From NCBI GenBank assembly GCA_963422465.1, contig OY730173.1, positions 744,001 to 808,000 of the forward strand: 64,000 nucleotides of DNA, given 5' to 3'. Numbering within the stretch: the first letter of the stretch is position 1; every line of letters starts with the position of its first letter. The notes under the pieces are model-generated. The model was given only the letters and a program-made list of their open reading frames with translations, did not search any database and was not told the DNA's origin. The position numbers and the translations under genes were made by a program. Positions 35,050 to 45,458 of this stretch are shown piece after piece. Origin of the DNA: Lichina pygmaea (Eukaryota; Ascomycota; Lichinomycetes; Lichinales; Lichinaceae).

Positions 35050-35348
35050 TCTTCCTGACCTGTGTCAGTCTCGATAGACGGCCCTGTTGCTGTCGTCGAG
35101 CTGCCAGACAGCTGGCCGACCGTGAGAGACCTCTGCGAATGGTTGGTGCCGATTGAAACCTTGAAGATATCACGTGATTCTCTAAGTACGTCGATGTCCT
35201 GCATGACAAAGACATTGATTGGCTGAGTAATCGGACCTAGATCCGTTCGCGTAAACCTGCCTTGCTTGTCCAACGACGGCATCCCCACTGCACCGCACTG
35301 ACAACAGATTTCGAACTTCCAACCGGCATCGAGTACGTACGTACCGCA
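35050..35348. promoter_or_regulatory. Bidirectional promoter MRP17/GCV3 with ATCACGTGAT
   Basis: 299 bases between two divergent mitochondrial-protein genes. A palindromic ATCACGTGAT box lies at 35169-35178 near the centre, and a GTACGTACGTAC tract at 35331-35343 ends just before the GCV3 ATG. CACGTG is the core recognised by Cbf1/bHLH factors; use here is inferred. Confidence 0.55.
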
Positions 35349-36103
35349 ATGGCAGCGACAGCACCACTAGCAAGAGTCATTGGACCCTCAACCCTAAGGG
35401 TGGGCTTCTCTAACAGCCGGCGGACGTATCTCCACCAGTCCAGACCATGCGCACGCTGTCGAGCCACGACCTCGCCCTCGACAATATCAGGACTCCCTGT
35501 ATGGCGGCGGGCAGGCTTCGCACAGTCGAGTCGTGGTGAGTCGTAATTCCCTTGTTGAGTCTCTATGGATATCGTGGGGCGGAGGGATCAATGTGGTGGT
35601 ACGTGAATAGCTAGCTGACATGCCCATTCTGGCCATGTGGCAGCCAACGTAAAGAAATACACCGAAGACCACGAATGGATTGAAGTGGCGGACGACGGAC
35701 GAACAGGTACCACTCTCGCTCCGCTCCGCTCCATACTATGTCATGTCCACCCGATCGCGCAACCCAAGCTCACGTCTGCCAAGGCAAGATCGGCATATCG
35801 ACCTACGCCTCGTCGCAGCTCGGTGACGTCGTCTTTGTGGAGCTTCCCGAGCTCGAGCAGCACGTGAGCGCCGGCGACGCGATCGGCGCCGTCGAATCCG
35901 TCAAGTCGGCCTCGGACATCATGTCGCCCGCGACGGGCGTGATCACGAGCCGCAACGACAAACTGACCGAGACGCCCGCGTTGCTGAACAAGAGCGCCGA
36001 GGGGGACGGGTGGATCGCCGAGATGACCATCGAGGACAATGCCGAGCTGGACAAGCTCATGGATCAAGAGGCCTATGTTCGGCTGATCGGCGAGGAGAAA
36101 TGA
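35349..36103 (+). CDS. GCV3: Glycine cleavage system H protein, mitochondrial
   Basis: Lipoyl-carrier protein of the mitochondrial glycine decarboxylase complex. Exons 35349-35535, 35644-35706 and 35784-36103 give 189 residues. The first about 60 residues are Ser/Arg-rich and look like a presequence (MAATAPLARVIGPSTLRVGF). The mature part starts VKKYTEDHEWIEV, then GISTYASSQLGDVVFVELPE. The lipoylation site lies in GAVESVKSASDI (the Lys), and the protein ends LMDQEAYVRLIGEEK. Length and order fit the family. The ATG at 35349 was chosen over any upstream in-frame codon because it starts the presequence. Confidence 0.92.
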
Positions 36104-37347
36104 GATGTATGTCCAACGGTGAGGCAGAAGCCGTGGGTGGCCCACACCCAGTGAAGGCAGCGCACCTGGGGAGAAGTCTCTCAGCATTCCTGTCTTCTCC
36201 TGTGAACGCGCGATGGGGGGACACACACACCGAGACGACCTTCAACAGCCTCGTAAATCTAGTCACGACAAATCGTATTCACATCTAGAATAGACTCCAC
36301 TGCTACTTCTTTGGTCTGAGTCCCTTCTTTGACCTGACCTGAGTTTCTTCTGCATTGACTGGGTTGAGTTTTGACACCTTTTCGTAGCTCTGGAAAAAGA
36401 AAGAGTGGTGAGTACGGCCAAGCAGTACTCGTAAGTAGTGTCGTGAAGTGGACATCTCAATGGCTCGTGCTTGTAGCGGACATGAAATTGTGTGTATGGG
36501 CACATGTGTTTCTACGTCTGTGTGTACTCCGTACATGTGTGTGTATATGTATGTGTGTGCGTGTCTCGTAAACTTGCAGTTCCACTTGCAGTTCCACCTT
36601 CAAGCAGTACTTCCAAGCAGTACTTCCAAGCAGTACTTCCAAGCCGCATTTGCAAGTAGCATTTGCGAGCCAGCAGCACCAGAATAATTCATGTTGGAAC
36701 AACTTGAAGACAGGTACTTCCTTCTGAAAGTGGCGCGTGGCTGGCCCATTCGTTGCTTCAACGGTAATGATAGCTTGCATGTTCGAGTATGTTAGTTCTT
36801 GGTGAAGAGGTACTCCGGGAGGTACGTAGGTGCTAGGACAGAGACAGAGGGACGGAGATGGACGGAGACGGACGGAGACGGACAGATGACAGATGATGGA
36901 GAGGCGGTGGTGGGGCTGAGAACTCAATTATGGAGATACTGGGACTGACTTGGAGTGATGCTGATGCTGATGCTGATGCTGATGCTGGTGCTGGTGCTGA
37001 TGCTGGTGCTGATGCTGATGCCGGTGCTGATGCTGATGCTGATGCTGGTGCTGGTGCTGATGCTGATGCTGGTGCTGGTGCTGGTGCTGAAGCTGCGGAT
37101 GAGACTGAGTAGGTACCGCAGTGATGTGAAGAGATGTGGAGAAGTATAGCCAAGAACTGAATTGAGGTGTGCTGAGCAGCTATACAGATATGTGCAGAGG
37201 CATCGAGAGGCATCAAGAAGCCTCAAGAGGTATCAGCCGACGTGAGAGTCATTGAAAAGCCATGACATAAGAGATGATGACTGGCCAGTTGAGCCACTGT
37301 ACATTAAAGGAGGAAGAACCCCGGCCTTCGAATCATACCCCCCCGAA
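36104..37347. other. Intergenic region rich in tandem repeats
   Basis: Convergent spacer between GCV3 and RAD4. It holds a 13-base repeat (CAAGCAGTACTTC, about 3.4 copies, 36601-36644), GACGGACGGA-type repeats near 36850-36885 and the GCTGAT/GCTGGT tract. No gene recognised. Confidence 0.6.
36957..37093. repeat. GCTGAT/GCTGGT hexamer-like microsatellite
   Basis: About 23 imperfect copies of GCTGRT in tandem. It yields Asp/Ala-rich or Leu/Met-rich translations on either strand, which I regard as artefacts. Confidence 0.85.
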
Positions 37348-40300
37348 TCATGACCCGCCACTCCCCGCCGCCAGGTACCTTCTCTGCCTCGTCCTCGTGC
37401 CGATGCCGCCGGCGTCGCGCGCCATACTCGTGCTCTTGGCGCGTTCGGGGCCCGGTTGATCGAGAAAGGTGGCTCCCATCTTGCGCAGAACGCGCTCGCG
37501 CTGGGCTTGCAGCTCCGGGTCTTCGTACAGCACCTGCTGGCTGGAGAGCTGGCCTTGGCCTGTTGTACCGACGGAGCCCGGGAGTGAAAGGCTGTGCGAC
37601 GGGCGGGGATCATCGTCGTCGTCGTCGCCGTCGCCGTCGTCGCCCTCTTCGTTGGCTGCGATGGATGTCTGGGCCTTGGCCGTGCGTTGTAGCTTCGACG
37701 GCTCCGCCCCTGCGACGGTGACGGCCGACGTAGCCGCAAGACTGCTCGCTGCTCTGCCGAGCCGAGGAGGCGGTTTACGGCCGTCGACCGCGATGCCACC
37801 GGGTGGACCGCCGCCAGCTTTGCCCGCAACGTTCTGCGAGATCGGTGCAAGCTTCTTGCGGGCGATGACGGCAGCGATGGCCGCGCTCAGGTCGTCGTCC
37901 CGCCGACCTGCGCCTCTGGCATCATCTTCGTCGGCATCGGCCGGCTGCGGCTGCTGCTCGGACCCCATCTGCTCCTTTATCACGTCCTCTACCCGACCCT
38001 TGCCAGCGCCGGACTTCTTAGCTGCCTTCTCGGCCTTGCCTCGTGGCTTGGGATCGGCTGGAGCGACTTCTTTCGCCTGAAGCCAGGATATGGTCTTGGG
38101 GCACGCGAGGTCCAGCTTGGGCGCGCGCATGATCGGTGGGGCGTAACAGCCGCCTTCGTCGAGCAAAAAGTCCGTCTCGTCGACTCGCACGCCAGCGTTG
38201 GCGCATCGAATCAGCCACCTTGGAGCAACGATGCGGCACGAGGGGATGTGCGATGCACATATCGAGTCCCTCGACTCGCTGTCCTTGGTTCCGACCTTCC
38301 GGAGGAAGTGGGTAGCGGTCGGCTTGAACTTCGAGCCGTGGAAAGTGGAGATACCCGCTCCCAGAGATTCTGCAATCTCTCGCAATCGTGCTGCTTGGTT
38401 CTACTGCGAATCAGCGGAAGTTCGGGCGGGATCTTGCACGAGCCGTACCTGCAACTGACTGCAGATGTAAACATTGCAGCCTCTGAGAACAGCATCTCGT
38501 GCCGGGCGCTGTCTGATCATTCGCGTCAGCGTTCCAGACTCGGCGTTGCCGCTGCCGGCGCCTGATCCCGACCGACGGTCGGCATACGTCGACACGCTCC
38601 GCACGGTTTCACGGGACGGAGGGGCTCCGGGGACAGTCCTCAGAAAACTGCTGTACGGCATCTTCTCCGTCCTCCGAATGCTATCCCACAGCCACTGCGA
38701 CGTCACAGCGGGGATATTCCAGCTCATTGCATGTCTTAGTTTCTGCTGTTGTTGTATGCTCTCGTTGCAGATCAGAACGGATGCCTTGGGAGTTAGAAAC
38801 TCGTCGTACGTGGCGCCTGCTCCGAGTCAGATCCCGCTCCTGACCGATAGCACGCGGAATGCTTACCCATGAGCTGGACGACCTTGGCCACGTGAAGTAG
38901 GTCGATTCCGCTGAAGCCCGTCGAGCACACGGTCAATTGCTCAAACCCTGCAATTGGTCAGCTTCGTGGGTTGAAGTATGCACACACAACGTACCTGGGA
39001 TGGGAAACCGTTGGAATGGACGGCTACAGATGTCTTCCGAGTGATCCACGACTTGCTTGCGGTGAAGACAGCGTTCAATCCACCATTCGCTGACGACTGC
39101 GGCTGGGGCAGCCATATGCGAAGCTGCAGGTACGTCGTTTTGCTGCGCGTCGTGCGGCACGACCACATAAGGCCTAAGCTGTCCCCTGGGCTCGGCAACG
39201 ACGTCCAGGTCGCCTAGGGACGAGCACACCTCCCCTTGTTGCGACTCGATATGTCCCTTGAGAATGATGGTCTAGTCGCCAGATTAGCGACGGGGCTGGA
39301 CCGGACCGCAACGGACGGGCTAGTACCTTCTTGTCGTCGAATCGATGGAGACAGAACGCTAGGTTCAAGAAGAGACCTCGGTTTCTCGCATGTTGACCAT
39401 CACCAAGATCGACTGCCGTCTCGAGCAGATCAGGGGGGTTTGACCGGCCAACGTCTTGTGGTGTCGGCGCTGTGCCAACACCCGGCCGCGATGCCCGGCG
39501 TAAAGGTTCTGTCGCCTGGAAGCTGTCCTCGCAGCGCGCTTCGTCTGCCGCTCTTCGATCGATATCCCCGCCGATAATGTCCCCCCACAGGGCTGAGTTT
39601 TGGCTCTGGAGCTTCAGCGACGCAGTTCGCCTCAGCCTCTTGCGGCCTGCCGCCTGCGTGTCCGCGGTGGTGGCCGGCTCTTCGGCCCGTCGTGAACGTT
39701 TGCCGAGCACCCCGGGTGAAGCCTCTCGCCACCTCCGAGCGCCTTTGCCGCGTTCTTCCTTGGGCAGTTTTGGGTCGTACAGCGGCTCGTCCAGAGCCAT
39801 ACCTCGCTCGACGCTATCACTCAACCACTCGACCGAGACGACATTCAGACCCCACAAGCTGGCGTGCTTGTACTTTTCGCCCTCGGGTCGCCGTGCTACA
39901 AGGTGGGTGACGTGCTTGGCCAGCTGACCGTGGTATTCCGCGCCGTTCCGAGTGATCATCTCCTGCAGACGAAGCCGCTCGTCCACTGCGACCCATCAGC
40001 CACCGCCGCATGTCCTTGCTGACTCACTCCTTAGCTGCTTGGAAATGCAACCTACGGTCGTCAAAGCCGGTCAAGCATATGCGCATGTCCGCAAAAGCAG
40101 GTCGTCGATGAGTATCTTCGAGCCGGGGGATATCGACGTCATCTCCTTCGACCCATCGGTCCCGCACAGCATTGACCCATTCAGGACGGAGGACGACCAC
40201 CTCTGGCCGTTCTCTCGCGACGAACTTGTACTTGAGAGTATCCGAGTCCCCAGCTATCAGGTGCGTGACGTCGGAAGTCAGGTCAAGTTTCGACATGGCA

Positions 40301-40492
40301 CCCATCTCCTCCGCTCGGGTAGCAAGCTCTGACTTTGACGACGAGACACCGAATCAGCAACGAGTAGACCGATCTTCGGTGTAGTCAGAACTGGGCACCT
40401 ACACGCAGGTCCGCCGAGATTGAGGTGCAGCATAGGACGACGCCTTGCAGCGGCTTCGACTTGTCTATGCGTCGATCAGCGACCGTTCCCAT
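37348..40492 (-). CDS. RAD4: Rad4/Cut5/Dpb11 (TopBP1-like) BRCT protein
   Basis: Multi-BRCT scaffold for replication initiation and the DNA-damage checkpoint. Seven exons on the minus strand: 40492-40403, 40332-40056, 39985-39327, 39256-38995, 38947-38867, 38816-38449 and 38400-37348, with phases closing on 929 residues. BRCT1 has GVVLCCTSIS, MGAMSKLDLTSDVTHLIAG and VLRPEWVNAV. BRCT2 has MRICLTGFDD and LWGLNVVSVEWLSDSVERGM. BRCT3 runs from GLFLNLAFCLHRFDDKK to VVSEWWIERCLHRKQVVDHS. BRCT4 has LTVCSTGFSGIDLLHVAKVV, ATYDEFLTPKASVLICN and WNIPAVTSQWLWDSIR. A further BRCT-like segment (REIAESLGAGISTFHGSKFK) precedes a long charged, probably disordered tail. Upstream, an ACGCGT box lies 131 bases from the ATG. 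The last exon has no splice evidence at its end; the stop is simply the frame end. Confidence 0.9.
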
Positions 40493-41814
40493 GCTGTAGG
40501 ACTCTGTTGGACTCACTGTCGCTGTCGCCATCTCCGTCTACTGTCATTTCGTCCTCGGGCCTGTGCCAACCTTGACCTCAGCCGGGCATTGACCTCTGCA
40601 CAGGCTGTGGGACTGGTGGTCGACGCGTTGTCAGCGAGTCAATCAACGCCTTGTCACGTGCTCTCCAAGTTGGTACTTCTGGGCCGCCGGATAACCGAGG
40701 AGTGGCTCCAGCCCAAACAAAAGTCCTGACACATAATGTTCGCTTTGTCACGCACAGCGTGGCTCAGCCTGTACAAAGTCGATGCACACCGCTCAGTGGC
40801 TGGATTAGTCACGCAGCGCCCCCGCCACGCCCGCCAAGATCTTGCTCGGACGTGGTGATGACACGGTCATGTCGACCTGCAGCATGCGCCGGCGCCTGCC
40901 AAGATCGGCATGGACTAAGGCCCAGGATTTCGTATCTACGACGTGGCTCAGATTAAAGCGACGGTGATTTCGTACTTCTACTTGCCGGCATTGAGGCAAG
41001 TCGCAATGCCTCCCGGCTATCGATCATCCTGGCGCGCAGCAGAGCGTTGCTTTTGGCTCGAAGACGGTATCGCAGCAAGCTCGTCGGTCGACCGTTGACG
41101 ATACTAGGAGCATACAAACGGATTCTACTCCCGCTAGCCCTACGTACGAAACAGGTTTCAGACCGTCGATAGGGAGCGCTGTGTCTCCACGACACCTCCG
41201 TCTTGACGCTATCGCAACACACTCGGCTCAGCTCTGGCGCTGTCGCACAATCACCAACAGGTGCGGGCGGGGCAGCTCGGATGGGATGAACTGCCAAGGG
41301 CTGAGCCCCTCTGTTGACGCGTCCGAAATCCGGCGCCCTGCTACGGCTTGGACGAGCATAGCAAAGTACGTAAGGTACGGCTGAAGGAGTGGTAAGTCCA
41401 TCGCCGCCCTACCCATCGTTCTTCATCCTTCAGGCTTCTTACACTGTGCGCTGCAGTATTCTGCGCTCTCGTCGTTCATCCGCTCGAAGAGTCAAGGCGC
41501 ATGTAACCCTCGACCAGCGACCAGCGGCGAGGAACAGTCGAGCCGCGCTGGTTCGAGAACCGCAAAGCTGCTACCGGTCGCGCTGAAGGTTGCTCCGACG
41601 CTAAAGTCGATCCACCTGGTCACGACGAAGCGGCGCATACGCAGAGCTTTGTCTGCTCGAGGAGCTCTGAGCATTCGTTTCCGGCCGACGGTCTGGTTGA
41701 AAGCGGCACGTGTCGATACCTCAGGTCGCACTCGCTGACCGGTTTGGGCAAGAAAGCCGAAGGAAGCCTGTCCCGTGCGATCGCAGGCCGCTGCTTGGTG
41801 GTATACTCGGTGAC
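40493..41814. promoter_or_regulatory. Divergent intergenic region RAD4/arrestin
   Basis: 1.3 kb without a recognised gene, upstream of both neighbours. ACGCGT boxes occur at 40623-40628 and 41317-41322, and CACGTG at 40655-40660. An unspliced 5' exon for the arrestin gene cannot be excluded here. Confidence 0.45.
40623..40628. promoter_or_regulatory. MCB-like ACGCGT box upstream of RAD4
   Basis: ACGCGT is the MluI cell-cycle box bound by MBF in fungi and is common upstream of replication genes. It sits 131 bases 5' of the RAD4 start. A second copy near the arrestin gene shows that the hexamer alone is weak evidence. Confidence 0.4.
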
Positions 41815-43893
41815 ATGGTTTCGCGCTCAGGCCCGAGCGTCGGCCCACAGTCTGGCGCGGGGGCGCAATTCGTGCCGATTCAGGACAAACCGGTCGCGTC
41901 AGGATATGGCATGCTTCTCTACATCTCTCTGGCGGAGCCGATGTTGTTCTTGCAAGGCATCGAGAATGCCGATGACAGCAACAGAGGGACGGCCATGCTC
42001 AGGGGCAGCCTGACGGTGAGATTGACCAAGCCGGTGAAGATCAAAGCCATCAGCCTGAACTTCCGCGGTCGAGCTCGCACGGAATGGCCGGAGGGTATCC
42101 CACCGCGAAACGTGGATCTGTACGAGGAAGAGATCCTCAACCGCCACACCTGGCCGTTCTTCAACGCGGCCTTCCAGACGACGGGCAACTGTCACGGGAC
42201 CGACTTCGTCCGGCTGGCGTCGGGAGGATGCTCGGCGACGTCTGGATCGGTCTCTCCCTCGGCCGCTCGACTCGCCTTTGACCAGTTTCTCAGGTCGGCA
42301 TCGCCGTCGTCGAACGGCGTCTCGACCAAGGAGCAGAGGCATCGGTCGTTGCAGATGGCGCGCTCGAGGAGCAGGAGCGTGTCTCGGGACGAGCGCGGCA
42401 ACGACCAGACCTGCGCCAGTCACAAGGGCCATCGCACGTTCCAGGCCGGCGACTACGTCTACAGCTTCGAGCTGCCTCTCGATCGCAGTCTGCCGGAGAC
42501 CATCAACGTCGACCTCGGTTCGGTCCGGTACGAGCTCGAGGCCGTGGTCGAGCGCGCCGGCGCGTTTCGCAGCAACGTCGTGGGCGTGCGCGAGGTGACG
42601 CTCGTGCGGACGCCGGCCGAGGGCTCGCTGGAGCACGTCGAGCCGATCGCCATCAGCCGCGATTGGGAGGACCAGTTGCATTACGACATTGTCGTCTCGG
42701 GCAAGTCGTTCCCGCTGGGGGCCCAGGTGCCCATCGCGTTCAAGCTCACGCCGCTGGCCAAGATCCAGTGTCACCGCATCAGGATATACCTCACCGAGAA
42801 CGTCGAGTACTACTGCAGCAACCGCAAGGTGCATCGGATGGAGCCGGTCAAGAAGGTGCAGCTGCTGGAGAAGAAGGCCGACAGTCCGTCCGTGAGCGCC
42901 TTCCCGGGGTCGTCGGTGCGGATCGTGGCCGGCGGCGGTCTTGACGACGCCGCTCGACGCGCGGCCGGTGGAAATTTCGAGCCCGTCATCCCCGGGTGCA
43001 ACAACCTGCTCGGCGACCTGACGGGGATGCACAACGCCGGGCCGACGGAGATGGAGTTTAGCGTGCAGCTCCCGGGCTGCCCCAGCAGCGCCGCGGCCGA
43101 GAAGGGAAAGAGGATACATTTCGACACGACCTTTGGGAACATTCAGGTGCATCACTGGATCAAGGTGAGACCGGGTGGCTGATTCGAGCCTCGTCCATCG
43201 GACTCCGCCTCTTCCTGACCGCTTCGGCTTACCTTCGCCCCACAGATCGTCATGCGTCTGTCGAGGCCGGACCACAGAGACCCGACCAAGCGTCGCCACT
43301 TTGAGATCTCGATCGACTCGCCTTTGAACATCCTCTCGTGCCGAGCCACGTCGGCCAACACGGCGCTGCCGGCGTACTCGAGCGCGGCGCCTCTGTCCGA
43401 CGGCCGACAGTCGGCTGCATGCCAATGCCCTGGGTCGCTGGTGCGGCCGACGGCCTCGAGCGCGCGGCATCGAATGAGCACGGGGTCGACGCCGTCGGCC
43501 CAAGGCCTTCGGCGCGCCGCTGTCCCTCCAGCAGGAGGAGCAGCAGGAGGAGAAGGCGGGGTCAACACCGTCACCGTGCCGCCGTACGCGCACATCATCA
43601 ACGCCCAACGGCCGATCCACCTGCTTCGGCACCCGTCCTTCGACCCGCCTGCCTTCGACGCCGAGGTGCCGCCTCCGCCACTGCTCTCGCCACCGCCGCG
43701 CTACGAGAGCGTCGTCGACGGCAACGGCCTCGCCGACTACTTCTCGCGTCGCGCCGACGAGAGCGGCGACGACGATCCAACGGATCCCCAGCCGCCCGCG
43801 CACACGGGCGGCCGCATCAACCTGCCTCTGACACCAGGCGGTCGTCTCAACCGCAGCATGGACGAGGCGCGGACGTGGCTTCCTCCTGGCTAG
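41815..43893 (+). CDS. Alpha-arrestin (ART family ubiquitin-ligase adaptor)
   Basis: Arrestin-related trafficking adaptor that recruits a Rsp5/HulA-type ligase to membrane transporters. Exons 41815-43164 and 43246-43893, 665 residues. The arrestin N-domain has RGSLTVRLTKPVKIKAISLN and FRGRARTEWPEG, with an RSRSRSVSRDE-type insert. The central part has AGDYVYSFELPLDRSLPETI, VRYELEAVVERAGAF and EPIAISRDWEDQLHYDIVVS. The C-domain has KSFPLGAQVPIAFKLTPLAK and ENVEYYCSNRKVHRMEPVKK. The tail carries one clear PY motif (SPPPRYESV) plus Pro-rich stretches. It resembles the Rod1/Art4-CreD branch as I recall it, but the exact orthologue is not assigned. The ATG at 41815 is the first in this frame near the arrestin fold. 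Codons upstream are open but lack an ATG. Confidence 0.85.
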
Positions 43894-45458
43894 AGCGTGT
43901 CCACGCTCGTGGCTCACTCACGACTCACCGATCATTCACGGCCAATACCCAAGACCGGCATGACTTCATCTTTCGATATCATCTCTCATATACCTATCTA
44001 TCCATCCGGCTATGTACGGAGTATATCTGTCCCGGATTCTGTTACGCCCATCTAACGCCCTGAAAGCATGACATTGGAGTTTTCCTTCTTCCCCCGGTCC
44101 CCTTTTTTTCTTCTTCCTCTTTCGGTCTTGGATAGCGTCTGATCTCTCTCCCTCCCCATCTGGCATTTTCTGCGTGGTCCTTGCCCCTGCTGCTTTCGGG
44201 AAAATGTAGGGTCCGTGTTTTTGCTGCTGTCGCCGCCGCCGCCGAGCACACCTCTTCCCACCGTCGGTCGTGTGAGACCTGTCGGATGCCACCCCAACAA
44301 CGAAACGTTGCCAAATATGTTTTATGTCAGGCTTCTACATGAGCAAGCAAAGTGTCCTGGTGTGCTTCGTTGGTATTGTTGCCTCGACGGTCCTGTTGCT
44401 TCGATGGCCCTGTTGACCTTTGATAGAGCTCACAGGGATGGAACCAAGCTTGGTTGGCTGCATGGCTGTATGAGTACATTCAGTCCACTTGGAGGTACGA
44501 TGGCAAGATGATCAGCGGTGGTTGTCGCAGTCATTATCTGTTCAATCAAGGATTGCTTTCAGTGTATAGAGCCATCATACCGCGCCGTCAAGCAGACCTA
44601 TCATACCCACCTATCATGCAGAGCAATCATACAGAGCTGTCGTACTATATGGATGAGGCTCAAGCAGGCACTATCTTCAACGCCTGTGCACAATCTTCAG
44701 TGGCTGGACACAGCTGGCATTCCTTGGTACTCTGCGCAGTGCTGAGCCAGGCGATTAACCAGTCATATCAGTGCTGGTACAGCCATACAAGCACAGCCAT
44801 ACAAGTACCTCGCACTGTACTGTACATGGAAAATCCTCTCTCAAGTTGTTGTGAGCTGAGGATCAGTTCTCTCTATCTTGTTGGCAGAGGTACGATAGTG
44901 TAGTGTAGAGTAGAGTAGTGTGGTATAGTGACGAGCAGAGCAAGTCGGTGTAGTATGGATACTGCACCTACTAATAGAGCTGAGGCTACAAGTAGAGCTG
45001 GAGCAGGACGCTGCAGCCAGAAGCTGGAGTCAGACCAAGAACCAGGCTAGAGCAAGATCTAGATCTAGAGCGAAAGCCAGAGCCGGAGCTGGAGTTGGCA
45101 CTGCCAGTAGAGCTACCGGTAGAGCTAAAAGCAAGAGCCTGAGCCACTTCTACAGCTTCTACTACAGCACAGCAACACCAATAACATCTTCCTGGCTGCT
45201 ACAGAGAAGATGAAATGACAAGTTCAAGATGCAAGATGTACAAAGATCATCATGTACATAGATTGAGATGTACAAAGATCAAGATGCAAGAAGATCAAGG
45301 TGCAAAAAAAGGGGTTGTCTGGACATTCACTTGTCCCGGGCACACTCTTGTCTCAGACACGCTCTATCGGGACATGTTCTGTCCGGGGCACGCTCTGTCC
45401 CAGGCACACTCTGCCCCGGAGGCACAGCAACCTCTATCATCCAGTGCTTACGGTACTT
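43894..45458. other. Convergent intergenic region with degenerate repeats
   Basis: 1.6 kb with no gene recognised. Imperfect repeats include CAATCATACAGAGC-like units (about 44560-44650), AGCCATACAAG (about 44780-44805), GTAGAGCTGGAG-like units (about 44975-45135), TGTACAAAGATCA/CAAGATG units (about 45225-45300) and GGCACACTCTG/CCCGGG units (about 45335-45420). Confidence 0.5.

Noticed and set aside
36957-37149. Asp/Ala- or Leu/Met-repeat small protein
   Set aside because: Translation of the GCTGAT/GCTGGT microsatellite, without a conserved flank.
41899-43917. A 672-codon open frame on the minus strand
   Set aside because: It is antisense to the alpha-arrestin exons, is Arg/His/Val-rich and shows no domain; it arises from GC-rich codon bias on the other strand.
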